A DNA stretch of 64,000 bases, taken from the NCBI RefSeq assembly GCF_900103445.1, contig NZ_FNHS01000002.1, forward strand, positions 454,832 to 518,831, in the 5' to 3' direction. This document shows, piece by piece, positions 23,963-33,033 of the stretch (the first letter of the stretch is position 1; each line of letters starts with the position of its first letter). The position numbers were made by a program, and so were the translations under genes. The notes under the pieces are model-generated. The model was not told where the DNA came from. It saw only the letters and a list, made by a program, of their open reading frames with translations, and searched no databases. This stretch comes from Methylobacterium phyllostachyos (GTDB taxonomy: Bacteria; Pseudomonadota; Alphaproteobacteria; Rhizobiales; Beijerinckiaceae).

Positions 23963-24868
23963 GTGCCGGCGGGCCTCTCCGGGAGCCCGATTCTGCGACA
24001 GGATCTCTGCCTCGTCACCGTGCCGGCCGCTGGGCCGGCGACCTTGGACACGTTATCGGCTCGGCGCATCGCGGCGCTCGCCCACGCCGCCCTGATCGCC
24101 GAGCTGGAAACCTGGCCGAAGCCCGGCCTCGTGAGCCCGATCGATTCCGGCAGCCATGATGACATGGATGCCGACCTCCTCCGGCGCAGTGCTGCAGCGA
24201 TCCAGCCGTTTTTCGCGGATCTGTACGCCGCCGGAGCCCGGGGCGCCGTGATGGCGGATCTCCGGGCGATCGGGCTCCGGGCGGAGGCCGCGATGCTGCG
24301 CGCCACCGGCGGAGTCAACGCGCATCGCGGCGCCATTTTCTCGTTGGGCCTTATCTGCGCGGCGGTGGGAGCGGCGGGTGAAATGCCGGCTTCTGCCGAG
24401 ACCTGCGCGGCGTCGGTCGGTGCCCGCTGGGGTGCAGAGATCGCGCGGGTTCCGGCGTCGCCGACGAGCCATGGCGGCCGCGCGGCGCAGCGTTACAGCG
24501 TTGGCGGCGCGGGCGCCGAGGCGGCTGCCGGCTTCCCCACGATCCGCGCCGTCGGCTTGCCGGCCCTGCGCCTCGGCCGCTCGCGTGCGCCGGACGACCC
24601 GGAGGCGGCGCGCGTCGATTGCTTCTTCGCGCTCCTCGCCGTGCTCGACGATACCAACCTGCTCTATCGCGGCGGGGCAGACGGGTTGATGGCTGCGCGG
24701 GCCGCCGCCGCGTCTTTCGTTGCGGCCGGAGGCGTGGCGGCGCCCGCCTGGCGCGACCGGGCCATCGAGATCCACCACGCCTTCGTGGCGGCCAGGCTCA
24801 GCCCAGGCGGCTGCGCCGATCTCCTCGCGGCCACCCTCTTCCTCGAAGCCCTCGCGGCATCGTCCTGA
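23963..24868 (+). CDS. Triphosphoribosyl-dephospho-CoA synthase-like protein (MdcB/CitG family)
   Basis: The 301-residue product shows family motifs: ETWPKPGLVSPIDSGSHDDMDADL, GGVNAHRGAIFSLGL, SHGGRA and LDDTNLLYRGG. MdcB makes the 2'-triphosphoribosyl-3'-dephospho-CoA prosthetic group of malonate decarboxylase; CitG does so for citrate lyase. No malonate decarboxylase or citrate lyase subunit is in the window. The partner may be elsewhere, or this may be a member acting in another pathway, since Methylobacterium has a diverged homologue in methanopterin-related ribofuranosyl metabolism. The start is uncertain: GTG at 23963 gives a leader of about 25 residues before homology. Confidence 0.75.
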   Translation: MPAGLSGSPILRQDLCLVTVPAAGPATLDTLSARRIAALAHAALIAELETWPKPGLVSPIDSGSHDDMDADLLRRSAAAIQPFFADLYAAGARGAVMADLRAIGLRAEAAMLRATGGVNAHRGAIFSLGLICAAVGAAGEMPASAETCAASVGARWGAEIARVPASPTSHGGRAAQRYSVGGAGAEAAAGFPTIRAVGLPALRLGRSRAPDDPEAARVDCFFALLAVLDDTNLLYRGGADGLMAARAAAASFVAAGGVAAPAWRDRAIEIHHAFVAARLSPGGCADLLAATLFLEALAASS

Positions 24869-25030
24869 CCAGGCGCCGCCCGTGACAGACCACGTCAATC
24901 GCTCGATGAGCGTGTCGAACCCAGTGTCATGTCCTGCACGCCGATCTGGGGCGGCACCGCTTCTGTCGCATTCCCCCGAAGGCGAGCGATCCCCAGATAG
25001 GGCTTCGCTCCGCCCTGCCCCCGGCCTCCC

Positions 25031-25765
25031 GTGACCCTGATTCGGATCGCGCTCCTCGCGTTCGTAGCCCTCTTTGTCGTGCCTATCGCAATCTCCGCGA
25101 CGCTGTACTGGCTGCGTGCGAGCGGTGATTGGCGCCTCGCCGACCGGTCCAGCGCCGGCTTGCTCCCACCCGCGGAGGCCGAGCCCGACGCAGTCGTGCG
25201 CATCTTCTCCGCGCGTACGGTCAGTTGGCGCGGGATCGTGGCGACCCATAGTTGGATCGTCATCAAGGGGCGGGGCGAGCGCGCCTACCGGCGCTTCGAC
25301 TACACCGCTTGGGGACAGCCGATCTGGGTCGATCGCTTCGTCCCGGATGGGCGGTGGTTCGGCAATCCCCCGGAAACTGTCTTCGCAGCAGACGGTCCGG
25401 CGGCCGAGGCGATGCTGCCGCGTATCCGGAAAGCGGTCGCCGAGTACCGTTACGCCCGACCCGGCGATTACGTGGTCTGGCCGGGACCGAACTCGAACAC
25501 CTTCGTCGCCGCCATCATGGCGGCCGTTCCCGAGATCAAGGCAAGCCTGCCGACCACCGCGATCGGCAAGGATTTTCCCTACGATGGCCGCTGGATCGGC
25601 TGGACACCCTCCGGCACCGGCATCCGGATCAATCTGGGCGGCTATGCAGGGCTGACCGTCGGCTGGGTCGAGGGACTCGAACTGAACTTGCTCGGCGGCG
25701 TGGCCGGGATCGATCTGCGCCGTCCCGGGATCAAGGTGCCGGCGTTGGGGCGGCTCGGGTTCTGA
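25031..25765 (+). CDS. DUF3750 membrane-anchored protein
   Basis: The 244-residue product has one N-terminal membrane segment (LIRIALLAFVALFVVPIAISA). The DUF3750 domain follows, with ATHSWIVIKGRG, RPGDYVVWPGPNSNTFVAAI and the Gly-rich LGGYAGLTVGWVEGLELNLL. The WPGPNSNTF motif is diagnostic. The His, Asn and Ser content recalls papain-like or NlpC-like folds, but no activity is established. It converges with the malate:quinone oxidoreductase gene. Confidence 0.8.
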   Translation: MTLIRIALLAFVALFVVPIAISATLYWLRASGDWRLADRSSAGLLPPAEAEPDAVVRIFSARTVSWRGIVATHSWIVIKGRGERAYRRFDYTAWGQPIWVDRFVPDGRWFGNPPETVFAADGPAAEAMLPRIRKAVAEYRYARPGDYVVWPGPNSNTFVAAIMAAVPEIKASLPTTAIGKDFPYDGRWIGWTPSGTGIRINLGGYAGLTVGWVEGLELNLLGGVAGIDLRRPGIKVPALGRLGF

Positions 25766-25783
25766 TTGCGGCATCGCCCGCGC

Positions 25784-25817
25784 GCCGTGGCCGCCTCGTA
25801 TCGGAGGCGATCACGGC
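25784..25817. terminator. Bidirectional hairpin between convergent genes
   Basis: GCCGTGGCCGCCTC (25784-25797) pairs with GAGGCGATCACGGC (25804-25817), with one wobble and one mismatch in 14 bp. It lies 18 nt after the DUF3750 stop and 27 nt from the stop of the convergent gene. There is no T run, so strength is uncertain. Confidence 0.5.
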
Positions 25818-25843
25818 GCCGACTCACGGTTGCGACAAGCCGA

Positions 25844-27571
25844 TCACGGCGCGAGGTCGTGAACCGGCTCCTTCACCGGCGTGGCGCTGCTGTTCAGGAC
25901 GGCACTGCCGGTGTCGACCGGCTTCAGGAGGGACCGGTCGATCTGCGGCGGCGTCGGCAGCTGCAGCGCCTCGCTGGTGGCGGCCCATTCCTGCGCCACA
26001 CGATCCGGATCGTCGTTGAGCTTCGTGCCGTAGCTCGGGACGATCTCACGGATCTTCGCCTGCCATTCCGGCGTCGCGACGTTCTTGGCGAAGACCTTCT
26101 CCAGCACCTGCAGCATGATCGGCGCCGCCGTGGAGGCGCCCGGCGAGGCGCCCAGCAGGGCCGCGATGCTGCCGTCCTTGCTGTTGACGATCTCCGTGCC
26201 GAGCTTCAGCACGCCGCCCTTATCCGGATCGCGCTTGATGATCTGCACGCGTTGGCCTGCCTGCCAAAGGCGCCATTCTTCCTTCTTCGCCTTGGGAAAG
26301 TATTCGCGCAGGGCCGCGATGCGGTCGTCGTCCGACAGCATGAGCTGCCCGGCGAGGTACTCGACCAGCGGAAACTCATCCAGCCCGACGCGCATCATCG
26401 GCCAGATGTTGCTGGAGGTGGTCGAGCTGAGGAGGTCGAAATACGACCCTTCCTTGAGGAACTTCGTCGAGAAGGTTGCGAACGGTCCGAACAGGATCAC
26501 GCGCTTGCCGCCGAGGACACGCGTGTCGAGATGCGGCACCGACATCGGCGGCGATCCGACCGAAGCCTTGCCGTAGGCCTTGGCGAGGTGGAGCGTGGCG
26601 ACATCCGGGTTGTCGTTGATCAGGAACGAGCCGCCTACGGGGAAACCCGCGTAGTTCTCCCCCTCGGGGATGCCGGATTTCTGCAGCAGGTGAAGGGCGC
26701 CGCCGCCCGCGCCGATGAACACGAACTTGGCATCGATGCTCTGTCGGGAGCCGTCCTTGAGATTCTTTGAGGTCACGCGCCAGGACCCGTCCGAATTCTT
26801 GACGATGCTCTCGACCTCGGTGGACAGGCGCAGCTTGAAGCTCGGCTGCTTCTGCAGATAGGCAACGTATTGCCGCGTGACCTCGCCCCACTCGCAGTCG
26901 GTGCCGAGCGGCGACCACGTGGCGGCGACCTTCTGCTTCGGGTCGCGCCCGTCCATCATCAGGGGCACCCACTTGCGCAGCTGCTCGGGATCCTCCGAAT
27001 ACTCCATCCCGGCGAAGAGCGGGCTGGCCTTCAGCGCCTCCCAGCGCCGTTTCAGGTAAGCGATGTTGTCGTCGCCCCAGACGAAGCTCATATGCGGCGT
27101 GTGGTTGATGAAGGTGTGCGGGTCCCGCATCACGCCGGTCTTGACCTGATGGGCCAGGAACTGACGGGTCACCTGGAAGGCCTCGTTGATCTCCACCGCC
27201 TTGGCGATCTCGACCTTGCCGTTCTTCTCAGGGGTGTAGTTCAGTTCCGCCAGGGCCGAGTGGCCCGTGCCGGCATTGTTCCAGCCATTCGAGCTTTCCA
27301 GCGCCACCTGATCGAGACGCTCGACCATCTGGATCGACCAGTGGGGCTCAAGCTCGTTCAGCCACACGCCGAGCGTGGCACTCATGATGCCGCCGCCGAT
27401 GAGCAGCACGTCGACCCTGCCGTCGGCGGCCTCGGCCATGGCGAGAGAGGCCGGGAGCGCCGCCACCGCTAGACCGGTCGCGGCGGTGGCGAGGAGCTGC
27501 CTCCGACTCAGTGGCGGCGCAGCCTGCATGTCCCGGTGGTGGACGGGCGCGGTCTCGTCGTCGGCACGCAT
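25844..27571 (-). CDS. mqo: Malate:quinone oxidoreductase with twin-arginine signal
   Basis: The 575-residue flavoprotein oxidises malate to oxaloacetate and reduces quinone. The FAD-binding motif [16 protein letters not shown] follows the leader. Family signatures are [30 protein letters not shown] and the C-terminal [16 protein letters not shown]. Ahead of this lies a Tat-type signal: [21 protein letters not shown] (R23, R24), ending AMAEA near residue 48. Classical Mqo is a peripheral protein on the cytoplasmic face, so this form is expected outside the inner membrane. It is transcribed alone. Confidence 0.93.
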   Translation of the reverse strand: MRADDETAPVHHRDMQAAPPLSRRQLLATAATGLAVAALPASLAMAEAADGRVDVLLIGGGIMSATLGVWLNELEPHWSIQMVERLDQVALESSNGWNNAGTGHSALAELNYTPEKNGKVEIAKAVEINEAFQVTRQFLAHQVKTGVMRDPHTFINHTPHMSFVWGDDNIAYLKRRWEALKASPLFAGMEYSEDPEQLRKWVPLMMDGRDPKQKVAATWSPLGTDCEWGEVTRQYVAYLQKQPSFKLRLSTEVESIVKNSDGSWRVTSKNLKDGSRQSIDAKFVFIGAGGGALHLLQKSGIPEGENYAGFPVGGSFLINDNPDVATLHLAKAYGKASVGSPPMSVPHLDTRVLGGKRVILFGPFATFSTKFLKEGSYFDLLSSTTSSNIWPMMRVGLDEFPLVEYLAGQLMLSDDDRIAALREYFPKAKKEEWRLWQAGQRVQIIKRDPDKGGVLKLGTEIVNSKDGSIAALLGASPGASTAAPIMLQVLEKVFAKNVATPEWQAKIREIVPSYGTKLNDDPDRVAQEWAATSEALQLPTPPQIDRSLLKPVDTGSAVLNSSATPVKEPVHDLAP

Positions 27572-28000
27572 GGTCGGATCCCGTATTTACGTATCGGATG
27601 TCACCGGCGTCGATCGCCGATGAGCAAAGACGTAGGCAGTCGGCGCAGGAGGGATTTCCCCGCCGGCCTTCAGGATCGTTTCCCCCAAACCGATACACGG
27701 CTCCGGGCCGTGGCCCGGAATTCATGCGATCGACATCGCTGTGCCGCCGTCATCCAATCGAACGACCAGACGACGTCAGCTTGCGCACACATCAAAGCGC
27801 AGTCGTTTATTATTGCCCACCGCAGAGCACAGTCCGGCCGTCGAACCTGCGACCGCCTCTGCTCGGAACGATCGCGGATAGACGCGCGACCATGATGAGA
27901 GAACAACGCTGTTCTGTCCGGAACAGCGGCTGAACGGCGTCGTCATAGAGGATGACGCGCGGCAGGACAATCACCGGTGCGCGCTTCGATGGTGCGTGCC
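27572..28000. other. Intergenic stretch, no gene seen
   Basis: The region lies between the mqo start and the stop of the lipocalin-like gene. Frames on both strands lack family motifs and ribosome binding sites. AT-rich bases at about 27,805-27,815 may belong to a promoter. Confidence 0.4.
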
Positions 28001-28522
28001 CTACGATGCGCGCCTGAATCGGACGTGGCTGCGCGATGGGCGTCCGGCATTCCAGTTGGGCATGACCCGCCACGGCGTTGTCACGTCGGCATAATCGCCG
28101 TCCAAGCGGACGGTCCGCCGCTGCTCTGTGCTGACCCATTCCGGCGTCCAGGCGGTCTGGACTGCGGTGACCCATTGATCGCCCTCGACCCGGTAGCGGC
28201 CGATATAGGCGACGAGGCTGTTCAGCAGCGCGGCCCGCTCGGAATCCGTGGAGGCCGGCTTCCGGTCGCTGCCTTCCAGATTGAAGGCCACCCACCCGTC
28301 CCGGGTGAAGATGACGCGTCCGCGGGGCGTGCTGCCCATCGCGTCGATGAGCGTGCCGGTCTCCTTGTCCTCGACCTTGTAGGAGACGAGTTCCCAGGTT
28401 CCAACGAGGCGGTTCGCCAGCGCGGTCCCTGTCGGGCTGTTCGTGCCGGCGATCTGCCCGAGGGCTCCGGGCATCGCCAGCGGCATCAGGAGGACGGCAA
28501 ACGGGAACAGTGCGCGACGCAT
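28001..28522 (-). CDS. Secreted lipocalin-like domain protein
   Basis: The 173-residue product has a signal peptide (MRRALFPFAVLLMPLAMPGA-LGQ). A lipocalin-like beta barrel of the Lipocalin_5 type follows: LVGTWELVSYKVEDKETG at the start, then GRVIFTRDGWVAFNL, VAYIGRYRVEGDQWV and QRRTVRLDGDYADV. Members bind small hydrophobic ligands or act as hydroxylase or isomerase accessories; no substrate can be inferred here. It lies 160 nt upstream of, and in the same direction as, other envelope genes. Confidence 0.75.
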   Translation of the reverse strand: MRRALFPFAVLLMPLAMPGALGQIAGTNSPTGTALANRLVGTWELVSYKVEDKETGTLIDAMGSTPRGRVIFTRDGWVAFNLEGSDRKPASTDSERAALLNSLVAYIGRYRVEGDQWVTAVQTAWTPEWVSTEQRRTVRLDGDYADVTTPWRVMPNWNAGRPSRSHVRFRRAS

Positions 28523-28684
28523 GGTCTCTTCGGGTTATGCGGTGCGAATCGGTCGGCGCGTGCTCAGCCGGGCCGACTTGTCCGACGCCCCTGTGGCGGC
28601 GGAGGCGCCGATACTTCGCTTCTCATCCGCGCCGCAAGCGCTTGCGGGATGCCAGGGCGGAAATCGAGGTGCCTCCGAGCGGCC

Positions 28685-29800
28685 TCAGCCGCCGTTCCGG
28701 GCCATGCGCGTACGCCCGCCATCCACGACCAAGGGGAGCGGATCCTGCGTGCCGGTGACGACGACGAGCCGCTGGACCTCGCCCCGGAGGAAGGCCTGGA
28801 GGAACCGCTCGTAATCACGGAACGACACGCAGCCGTTCGAATCACCGCGCGGGCCCAGCATGAACGTGTGGGCCAAGAGCCCGACACGGCCATAGACCGC
28901 CTCGCTTCCGCCCACCGGGGTCAGCCGGATCGCCCGCACGCCGTGGAACAACTGCTCGCGCTCCGTCAGGTCGTAGGTTCCGGGCGGCGTCGGCCCCCGC
29001 ATCCGGATGTTGACGAGGCGTGGCTCGTCCAGCCCCTCGCCGAGGCCCGAATGCGCCTCGAGACGCTCGCCGCTCGGCAGCGTCACGGTCCGAGCGGCGA
29101 TGTTGTAGACGGCCACACCCGCGGTCGGGTTCGGCTCACGCGACAGGGTGAGCGGCGGCGAGATCCGCCGCTGGGGGGCGGGGTCGAACGGCTTGCTCTC
29201 CAGCGCCGTGTAGGCCAAGGCCGGTGCGCGTTCGATGCCGAACAGTTTTTCCAGGAACGAGCGCTCATCGGCCGGCGGCGCGGCGGGCTGCACGGGCGCC
29301 ACGTCACGCCGCGCCACGCGGCGCTCGGCCCGCCGCACGGGCGCGGTCGTACCCGAGGACCGGAATTCCGGTGGGCGCGGGATCGGGAGCGGCACGATCA
29401 TGGCCGTACGCGGCGGCTCGACCGAGCCACCGTCGAGCGGGAGGTCCGGGACCGGCGCGACGTCGAGCGGTGCCATCTGCATCCAGGCCCAGTGCGCCGG
29501 GGGGCCGCCAGCAGCGTCGTCCGGTGAAACCTCAGGCGTCCGCGAGTTATCGAGCTCGGCGGTCCGAGATCCGCTTGAAGTTTTGACACGCGACGGCGCG
29601 TCGGGCGCCGAGGCGCCGGACGCTGCCGTCATGTCGGCCGATGCTGGGGGCTGTGGCGTGGTGGTCAGGGCGCCCGACCCGACGAGGGCCATCGCCACCG
29701 CTCCGGTGAACACCGCCAGCGGTGCCAAGCAGGAAAGCCGCGTCCGCCTGCTGTGGAGGCCGTCCAGCGGCACGGGATCGATCGCCATGCGGGTGCCCAT
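28685..29800 (-). CDS. DUF2778 L,D-transpeptidase-like protein with long disordered linker
   Basis: The 371-residue product has an N-terminal membrane segment (CLAPLAVFTGAVAMALVGSG) and about 150 residues of Pro/Ala/Ser-rich disordered linker. The C-terminal domain (about 220-345) shows RMRGPTPPGTYDLTERE, AHTFMLGPRGDSNGCVSFRDY. The His and the SNGCVSF cysteine form the L,D-transpeptidase-like active site. DUF2778 includes the Tlde1 peptidoglycan-targeting effectors. No immunity gene or secretion genes are adjacent, and the anchor suggests a house enzyme rather than a toxin. Confidence 0.75.
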   Translation of the reverse strand: MGTRMAIDPVPLDGLHSRRTRLSCLAPLAVFTGAVAMALVGSGALTTTPQPPASADMTAASGASAPDAPSRVKTSSGSRTAELDNSRTPEVSPDDAAGGPPAHWAWMQMAPLDVAPVPDLPLDGGSVEPPRTAMIVPLPIPRPPEFRSSGTTAPVRRAERRVARRDVAPVQPAAPPADERSFLEKLFGIERAPALAYTALESKPFDPAPQRRISPPLTLSREPNPTAGVAVYNIAARTVTLPSGERLEAHSGLGEGLDEPRLVNIRMRGPTPPGTYDLTEREQLFHGVRAIRLTPVGGSEAVYGRVGLLAHTFMLGPRGDSNGCVSFRDYERFLQAFLRGEVQRLVVVTGTQDPLPLVVDGGRTRMARNGG

Positions 29801-30117
29801 GCTCCTCGTCGCCGAGGGGCCGAACCGGTCGATGGTCGATACGCCGGAACGACGTGGGGACCACGTGGCGGGCCTGCCTCTCTCGGTGCGAAACAGCGGG
29901 CTCCGACAGGCTTTTCTGGGGCGGCTCCATGGTCGATCTTGGATCGATCGGGACCATTTTCGGGCATGGAGCCCGGCTTCTACAAGTCTTCGCGGGATGC
30001 CGGCGACCGAGAAACTCGGCCGCCGCGCATGAATGCACCATCAGCAAGGACGGCACCTGAACGTTGTTCCCGCGCGTGGGTACGCGCCGAACCGGTGCGG
30101 ATCGCGACCGAAAATCG
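29801..30117. other. Intergenic stretch, no gene seen
   Basis: The region separates two minus-strand genes. No frame with a family motif is visible. It presumably holds the promoter of the DUF2778 gene. Confidence 0.4.
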
Positions 30118-30912
30118 TCAGTCGTTGTCGATCTGGCGTCCGAGCAGCGCGATGGCCCGCTCGTAGACCGGGGCGGCGTTCCAGCCTTGGATCGCGGCGA
30201 AGTTCGGCTCGCCGGGCTGGTAGCCTGCGCCCGCGCGCCATCCATGCGCCTTGAGGAAGTTGGCGGTCGAGGACAGGGCCGCGCCGACGTTGTTGAGATC
30301 GCCGGTGCCATAGGTCAGCACGTTCTTCGGCAGGAACTGCGTGTGGCCGACCTCACCATGCGCGGCGCCGCGGGTGCTCGGCGTCAGCAGGCCGCGATCG
30401 ACCAGGGTCAGCGCGGCGTAGAGCTGATCGGTGAAATACTCTGAGCGGCGGCAATCGTAGGCCAGGGTCGCCACGGCCGAGAGCGTATTGACGTTGCCGC
30501 GCACCGCGCCGAACCCGGTCTCCATGCCCCAGATCGCCAGGAGCGGCCCCGGCGGAACGCCGTAGCGCTGCTCGATCGACTCGAACAAAGCTGCATTCTG
30601 CCGCTTCAGCGCCCGGCCCCGGGAGACGATCGCCGGGCCGCCGCGCTTCGCCAGGAACTGGTCGAGCGACAGCTTGAAGCTGTGCTGGCCGCGGTCGGCC
30701 GAGATCGTGGCGGTCGAGTAGGTGGTGTTCTGCAGGGCCGCGAGGCTCGCCGCACTGGCCCGGCCGCGCGCTTCCTCCGTGAATTCACGCTTCCACGCCT
30801 CGAAGCCGGCGGCACTGTTGCCGCATTGCGCGGCCTGCGCCTGGCCGACGCTCAGGGCGAGTCCGGCGATTGCCGCCAGTGCGAGGGTCTGACGCCGCAT
30901 CATCTCGATCAC
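30118..30912 (-). CDS. Lytic murein transglycosylase (MltB/SLT_2 type)
   Basis: A periplasmic peptidoglycan lytic transglycosylase of about 264 residues. A signal peptide (RRQTLALAAIAGLALSVGQA) is followed by the SLT_2 domain. The catalytic Glu is in LLAIWGMETGFGAVRGN. Other family motifs are GEVGHTQFLPKNVLTYG and NVGAALSSTANFLKAHGW. There is no C-terminal peptidoglycan-binding domain, so it is the short form. The GTG at 30912 is chosen because AAGGAG lies 8 nt upstream; ATGs at 30903 and 30900 and a GTG at 30921 are alternatives. Confidence 0.85.
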   Translation of the reverse strand: MIEMMRRQTLALAAIAGLALSVGQAQAAQCGNSAAGFEAWKREFTEEARGRASAASLAALQNTTYSTATISADRGQHSFKLSLDQFLAKRGGPAIVSRGRALKRQNAALFESIEQRYGVPPGPLLAIWGMETGFGAVRGNVNTLSAVATLAYDCRRSEYFTDQLYAALTLVDRGLLTPSTRGAAHGEVGHTQFLPKNVLTYGTGDLNNVGAALSSTANFLKAHGWRAGAGYQPGEPNFAAIQGWNAAPVYERAIALLGRQIDND

Positions 30913-31650
30913 GCGAAACACTCCTTCGGCGCGTCCGCGCGCCTTATCCGCTTGGCGATACCCAGCGACATCCCGGCGATATCAGGGCGAGAAGATGTCC
31001 GGGACGCGAACTTCGGGTCCCAACCTTCACATCCTCGCGCATTCGCAGAACGGCTCCGCGAGAGCAAGCACGCAACGCATCCCCACACGGCTGCGGGCTG
31101 GAACGACGAAGGCCCGTGCTGTGCCGGCAACGATTTCCCCGTGAGCCTCAGGCCCCGCGACGGACCACACGGGATAGGACCCAGCATTTTGCCGGCAAGA
31201 TCATCGCGGCCTACAGCGAGCGCGCCTAAAGTATAAATTCGGCAGATCCGCCATCTTAATTTGATTTGCCAGCGAATTGAATTCTTCGGACATGGTTCTC
31301 GTCGCCGTCACAACGTTGTCAAATGACGGTCATAGCTTTGCCGGCGGAAAAAGGTCTCGGGAGCAGCGGTGTGGGGCTCATGATGAACAGGGCGTCGAGA
31401 GGCCCACGCTTGTTCCGCATCTCCTGATCCCGTTCGGCGCCCTGTGATGTCGGTGATCCTGACGGCGGCCGCATGGCCCGTCGCCGCCCACGAGGCGGTG
31501 CGGCCGGGCAGTGCCGCGCAACAGGTCATCCGGTCACGCAGGCGGGGCCGGTCCGGAGCGCCGCTCTGGTAACGGCAGCCGCGGACGCTCCGACCCTTCC
31601 GATCTCGTTCCACCAGATTTCGACCGAACTGACAGCGGGACTGAACACCC
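30913..31650. other. Long divergent intergenic region, no gene seen
   Basis: About 740 bp separate the transglycosylase and pmtA. Short frames on both strands are Arg/Pro-rich and lack motifs. An AT-rich patch at about 31,228-31,285 is the likeliest promoter area. Confidence 0.4.
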
Positions 31651-32337
31651 ATGGCCATCGGAATGCACGGCACCGACTCATCGCGGGCAGGCGCCCTCGG
31701 CCCGGATCTCGACCGCGATGGCGTCGCCAAGGCCTATGGGCGATGGGCGCCGGTCTACGATCTGGTGTTCGGGCCGGTCTTCGCCCAGGGGCGGACCCTG
31801 GCAGCCGCGGCGGCGGAGCGGATCGGCGGCCGCATCCTCGAAGTCGGCGTCGGGACCGGCCTGTCCCTGCCGGCCTATCGTCGGGCTGCCAGCATCGTGG
31901 GCATCGATATCTCGGCGCCGATGCTGGAGAAGGCGCGCCAACGCGTGGCGCGGCTCGGCCTGCGCAACGTCGAGCGCCTCGCCGTGATGGACGCCGAGCA
32001 CCTCGATTTCCCGGATGCGTCCTTCGACGTGATCGTCGCGCAATACGTGGTCACGGCGGTGCCGCACCCTGAGCAGGCGCTGGACGAATTCGCCCGGGTG
32101 CTCCGCCCCGGTGGCGAGATCGTCATCACGACCCGCATCGGCGCCGAGGACGGTCTGCGCCGCACCGTCGAGCATGCCCTGGCCCCGATCACGAGCCGCC
32201 TTGGCTGGCGAACCGAATTCGCCTGGAACCGCTACGCCGCCTGGGCGGCCGGCGCTCCGGTCGAGATCGTCGAGCGCCGGGCGCTGCCGCCCCTCGGACA
32301 TTTCTCCCTCGTCCGCATGCGCAAACACGACGCCTGA
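31651..32337 (+). CDS. pmtA: Phospholipid N-methyltransferase, Rhodobacter type
   Basis: The 228-residue SAM-dependent methyltransferase carries the sequence features of Rhodobacter-type PmtA. These are AYGRWAPVYDLVFGPVF before the SAM site, motif I ILEVGVGTGLSLP, VGIDISAPMLEKA, DAEHLDFPDASFDVIVAQYV and the end LGHFSLVRM. The enzyme converts phosphatidylethanolamine stepwise to phosphatidylcholine at the inner membrane. The next gene follows after 38 nt in the same direction. A phosphatidylserine decarboxylase-like gene lies 2.4 kb away. Confidence 0.85.
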   Translation: MAIGMHGTDSSRAGALGPDLDRDGVAKAYGRWAPVYDLVFGPVFAQGRTLAAAAAERIGGRILEVGVGTGLSLPAYRRAASIVGIDISAPMLEKARQRVARLGLRNVERLAVMDAEHLDFPDASFDVIVAQYVVTAVPHPEQALDEFARVLRPGGEIVITTRIGAEDGLRRTVEHALAPITSRLGWRTEFAWNRYAAWAAGAPVEIVERRALPPLGHFSLVRMRKHDA

Positions 32338-32375
32338 CGTCACTCCCCCATCATCGTTTCACGAGGACGCACACC

Positions 32376-32987
32376 ATGGCGAGCTTTCTCGAAGCTCTGC
32401 GCATCCAGCGCTGGGATGATCACCGGTACTATCACCACAATCGCGTCAACCAGAGCTTGCACGTCGTCAGTGCGATCAGCTTCCTGGTGGCTTATGCCCT
32501 GGCGTTCAAGGATCCGGCGACGTCCGCGCTCATCGGCTGGCTGGTCGCCATGACGTCCAGACAGGCCGGTCACCTGTTCTTCGAGCCGAAGGGCTACGAC
32601 CACGTTAACGATGCGACCCACGAGTACAAGGAAGAGATCAAGGTCGGCTATAACCTGCAGCGCAAGATCGTGCTCCTGTCGATCTGGGCCCTGTCGCCAT
32701 TGCCGCTCTACTTCGATCCCACCTTGTTCGGGCTGCTCTCACCGCATCAGACGACCGGCGACCTGATCCGCAATGTCGGCTGGATCTGGCTATGGCTGGC
32801 GCTGGCGGGCCTGCTGTTCCGGATGGTGCAGTTGTTCTTCCTGCGAGATGTGCAGACCGGGATCGTGTGGGTCACCAAAATTCTCACGGACCCGTTCCAC
32901 GACATCAAGCTCTATCACAAGGCGCCGCTCGCGCTGCTGCAGGGTGAGTTGGTCGAGGAGCACGAGCCGCACGAGCACGGCGCCTGA
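32376..32987 (+). CDS. Membrane protein, weakly Mpo1/DUF962-like
   Basis: The 203-residue protein has about four membrane segments (near residues 30-65, 93-113, 130-150). It has histidine motifs: YYHHNRVNQSLHVVSAISF (HxxxNxxxH) and GHLFFEPKGYDHVN. These resemble the HxxxxNxxxH and H-FFE patterns of Mpo1-like 2-hydroxy fatty acid dioxygenases, but the match is partial. Adjacent position to pmtA supports a role in lipid metabolism. A terminator hairpin follows. Confidence 0.55.
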   Translation: MASFLEALRIQRWDDHRYYHHNRVNQSLHVVSAISFLVAYALAFKDPATSALIGWLVAMTSRQAGHLFFEPKGYDHVNDATHEYKEEIKVGYNLQRKIVLLSIWALSPLPLYFDPTLFGLLSPHQTTGDLIRNVGWIWLWLALAGLLFRMVQLFFLRDVQTGIVWVTKILTDPFHDIKLYHKAPLALLQGELVEEHEPHEHGA

Positions 32988-32996
32988 GATCGGAGG

Positions 32997-33022
32997 GCGC
33001 TGGGCGGAAATCCGCCCGGCGC
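32997..33022. terminator. Hairpin terminator between convergent genes
   Basis: GCGCTGGGCGG (32997-33007) pairs with CCGCCCGGCGC (33012-33022) around AAAT, with one wobble pair. It lies between the stops at 32987 and 33034 and can serve both. The T run is short. Confidence 0.65.
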
Positions 33023-33033
33023 TCGTTGACGGA

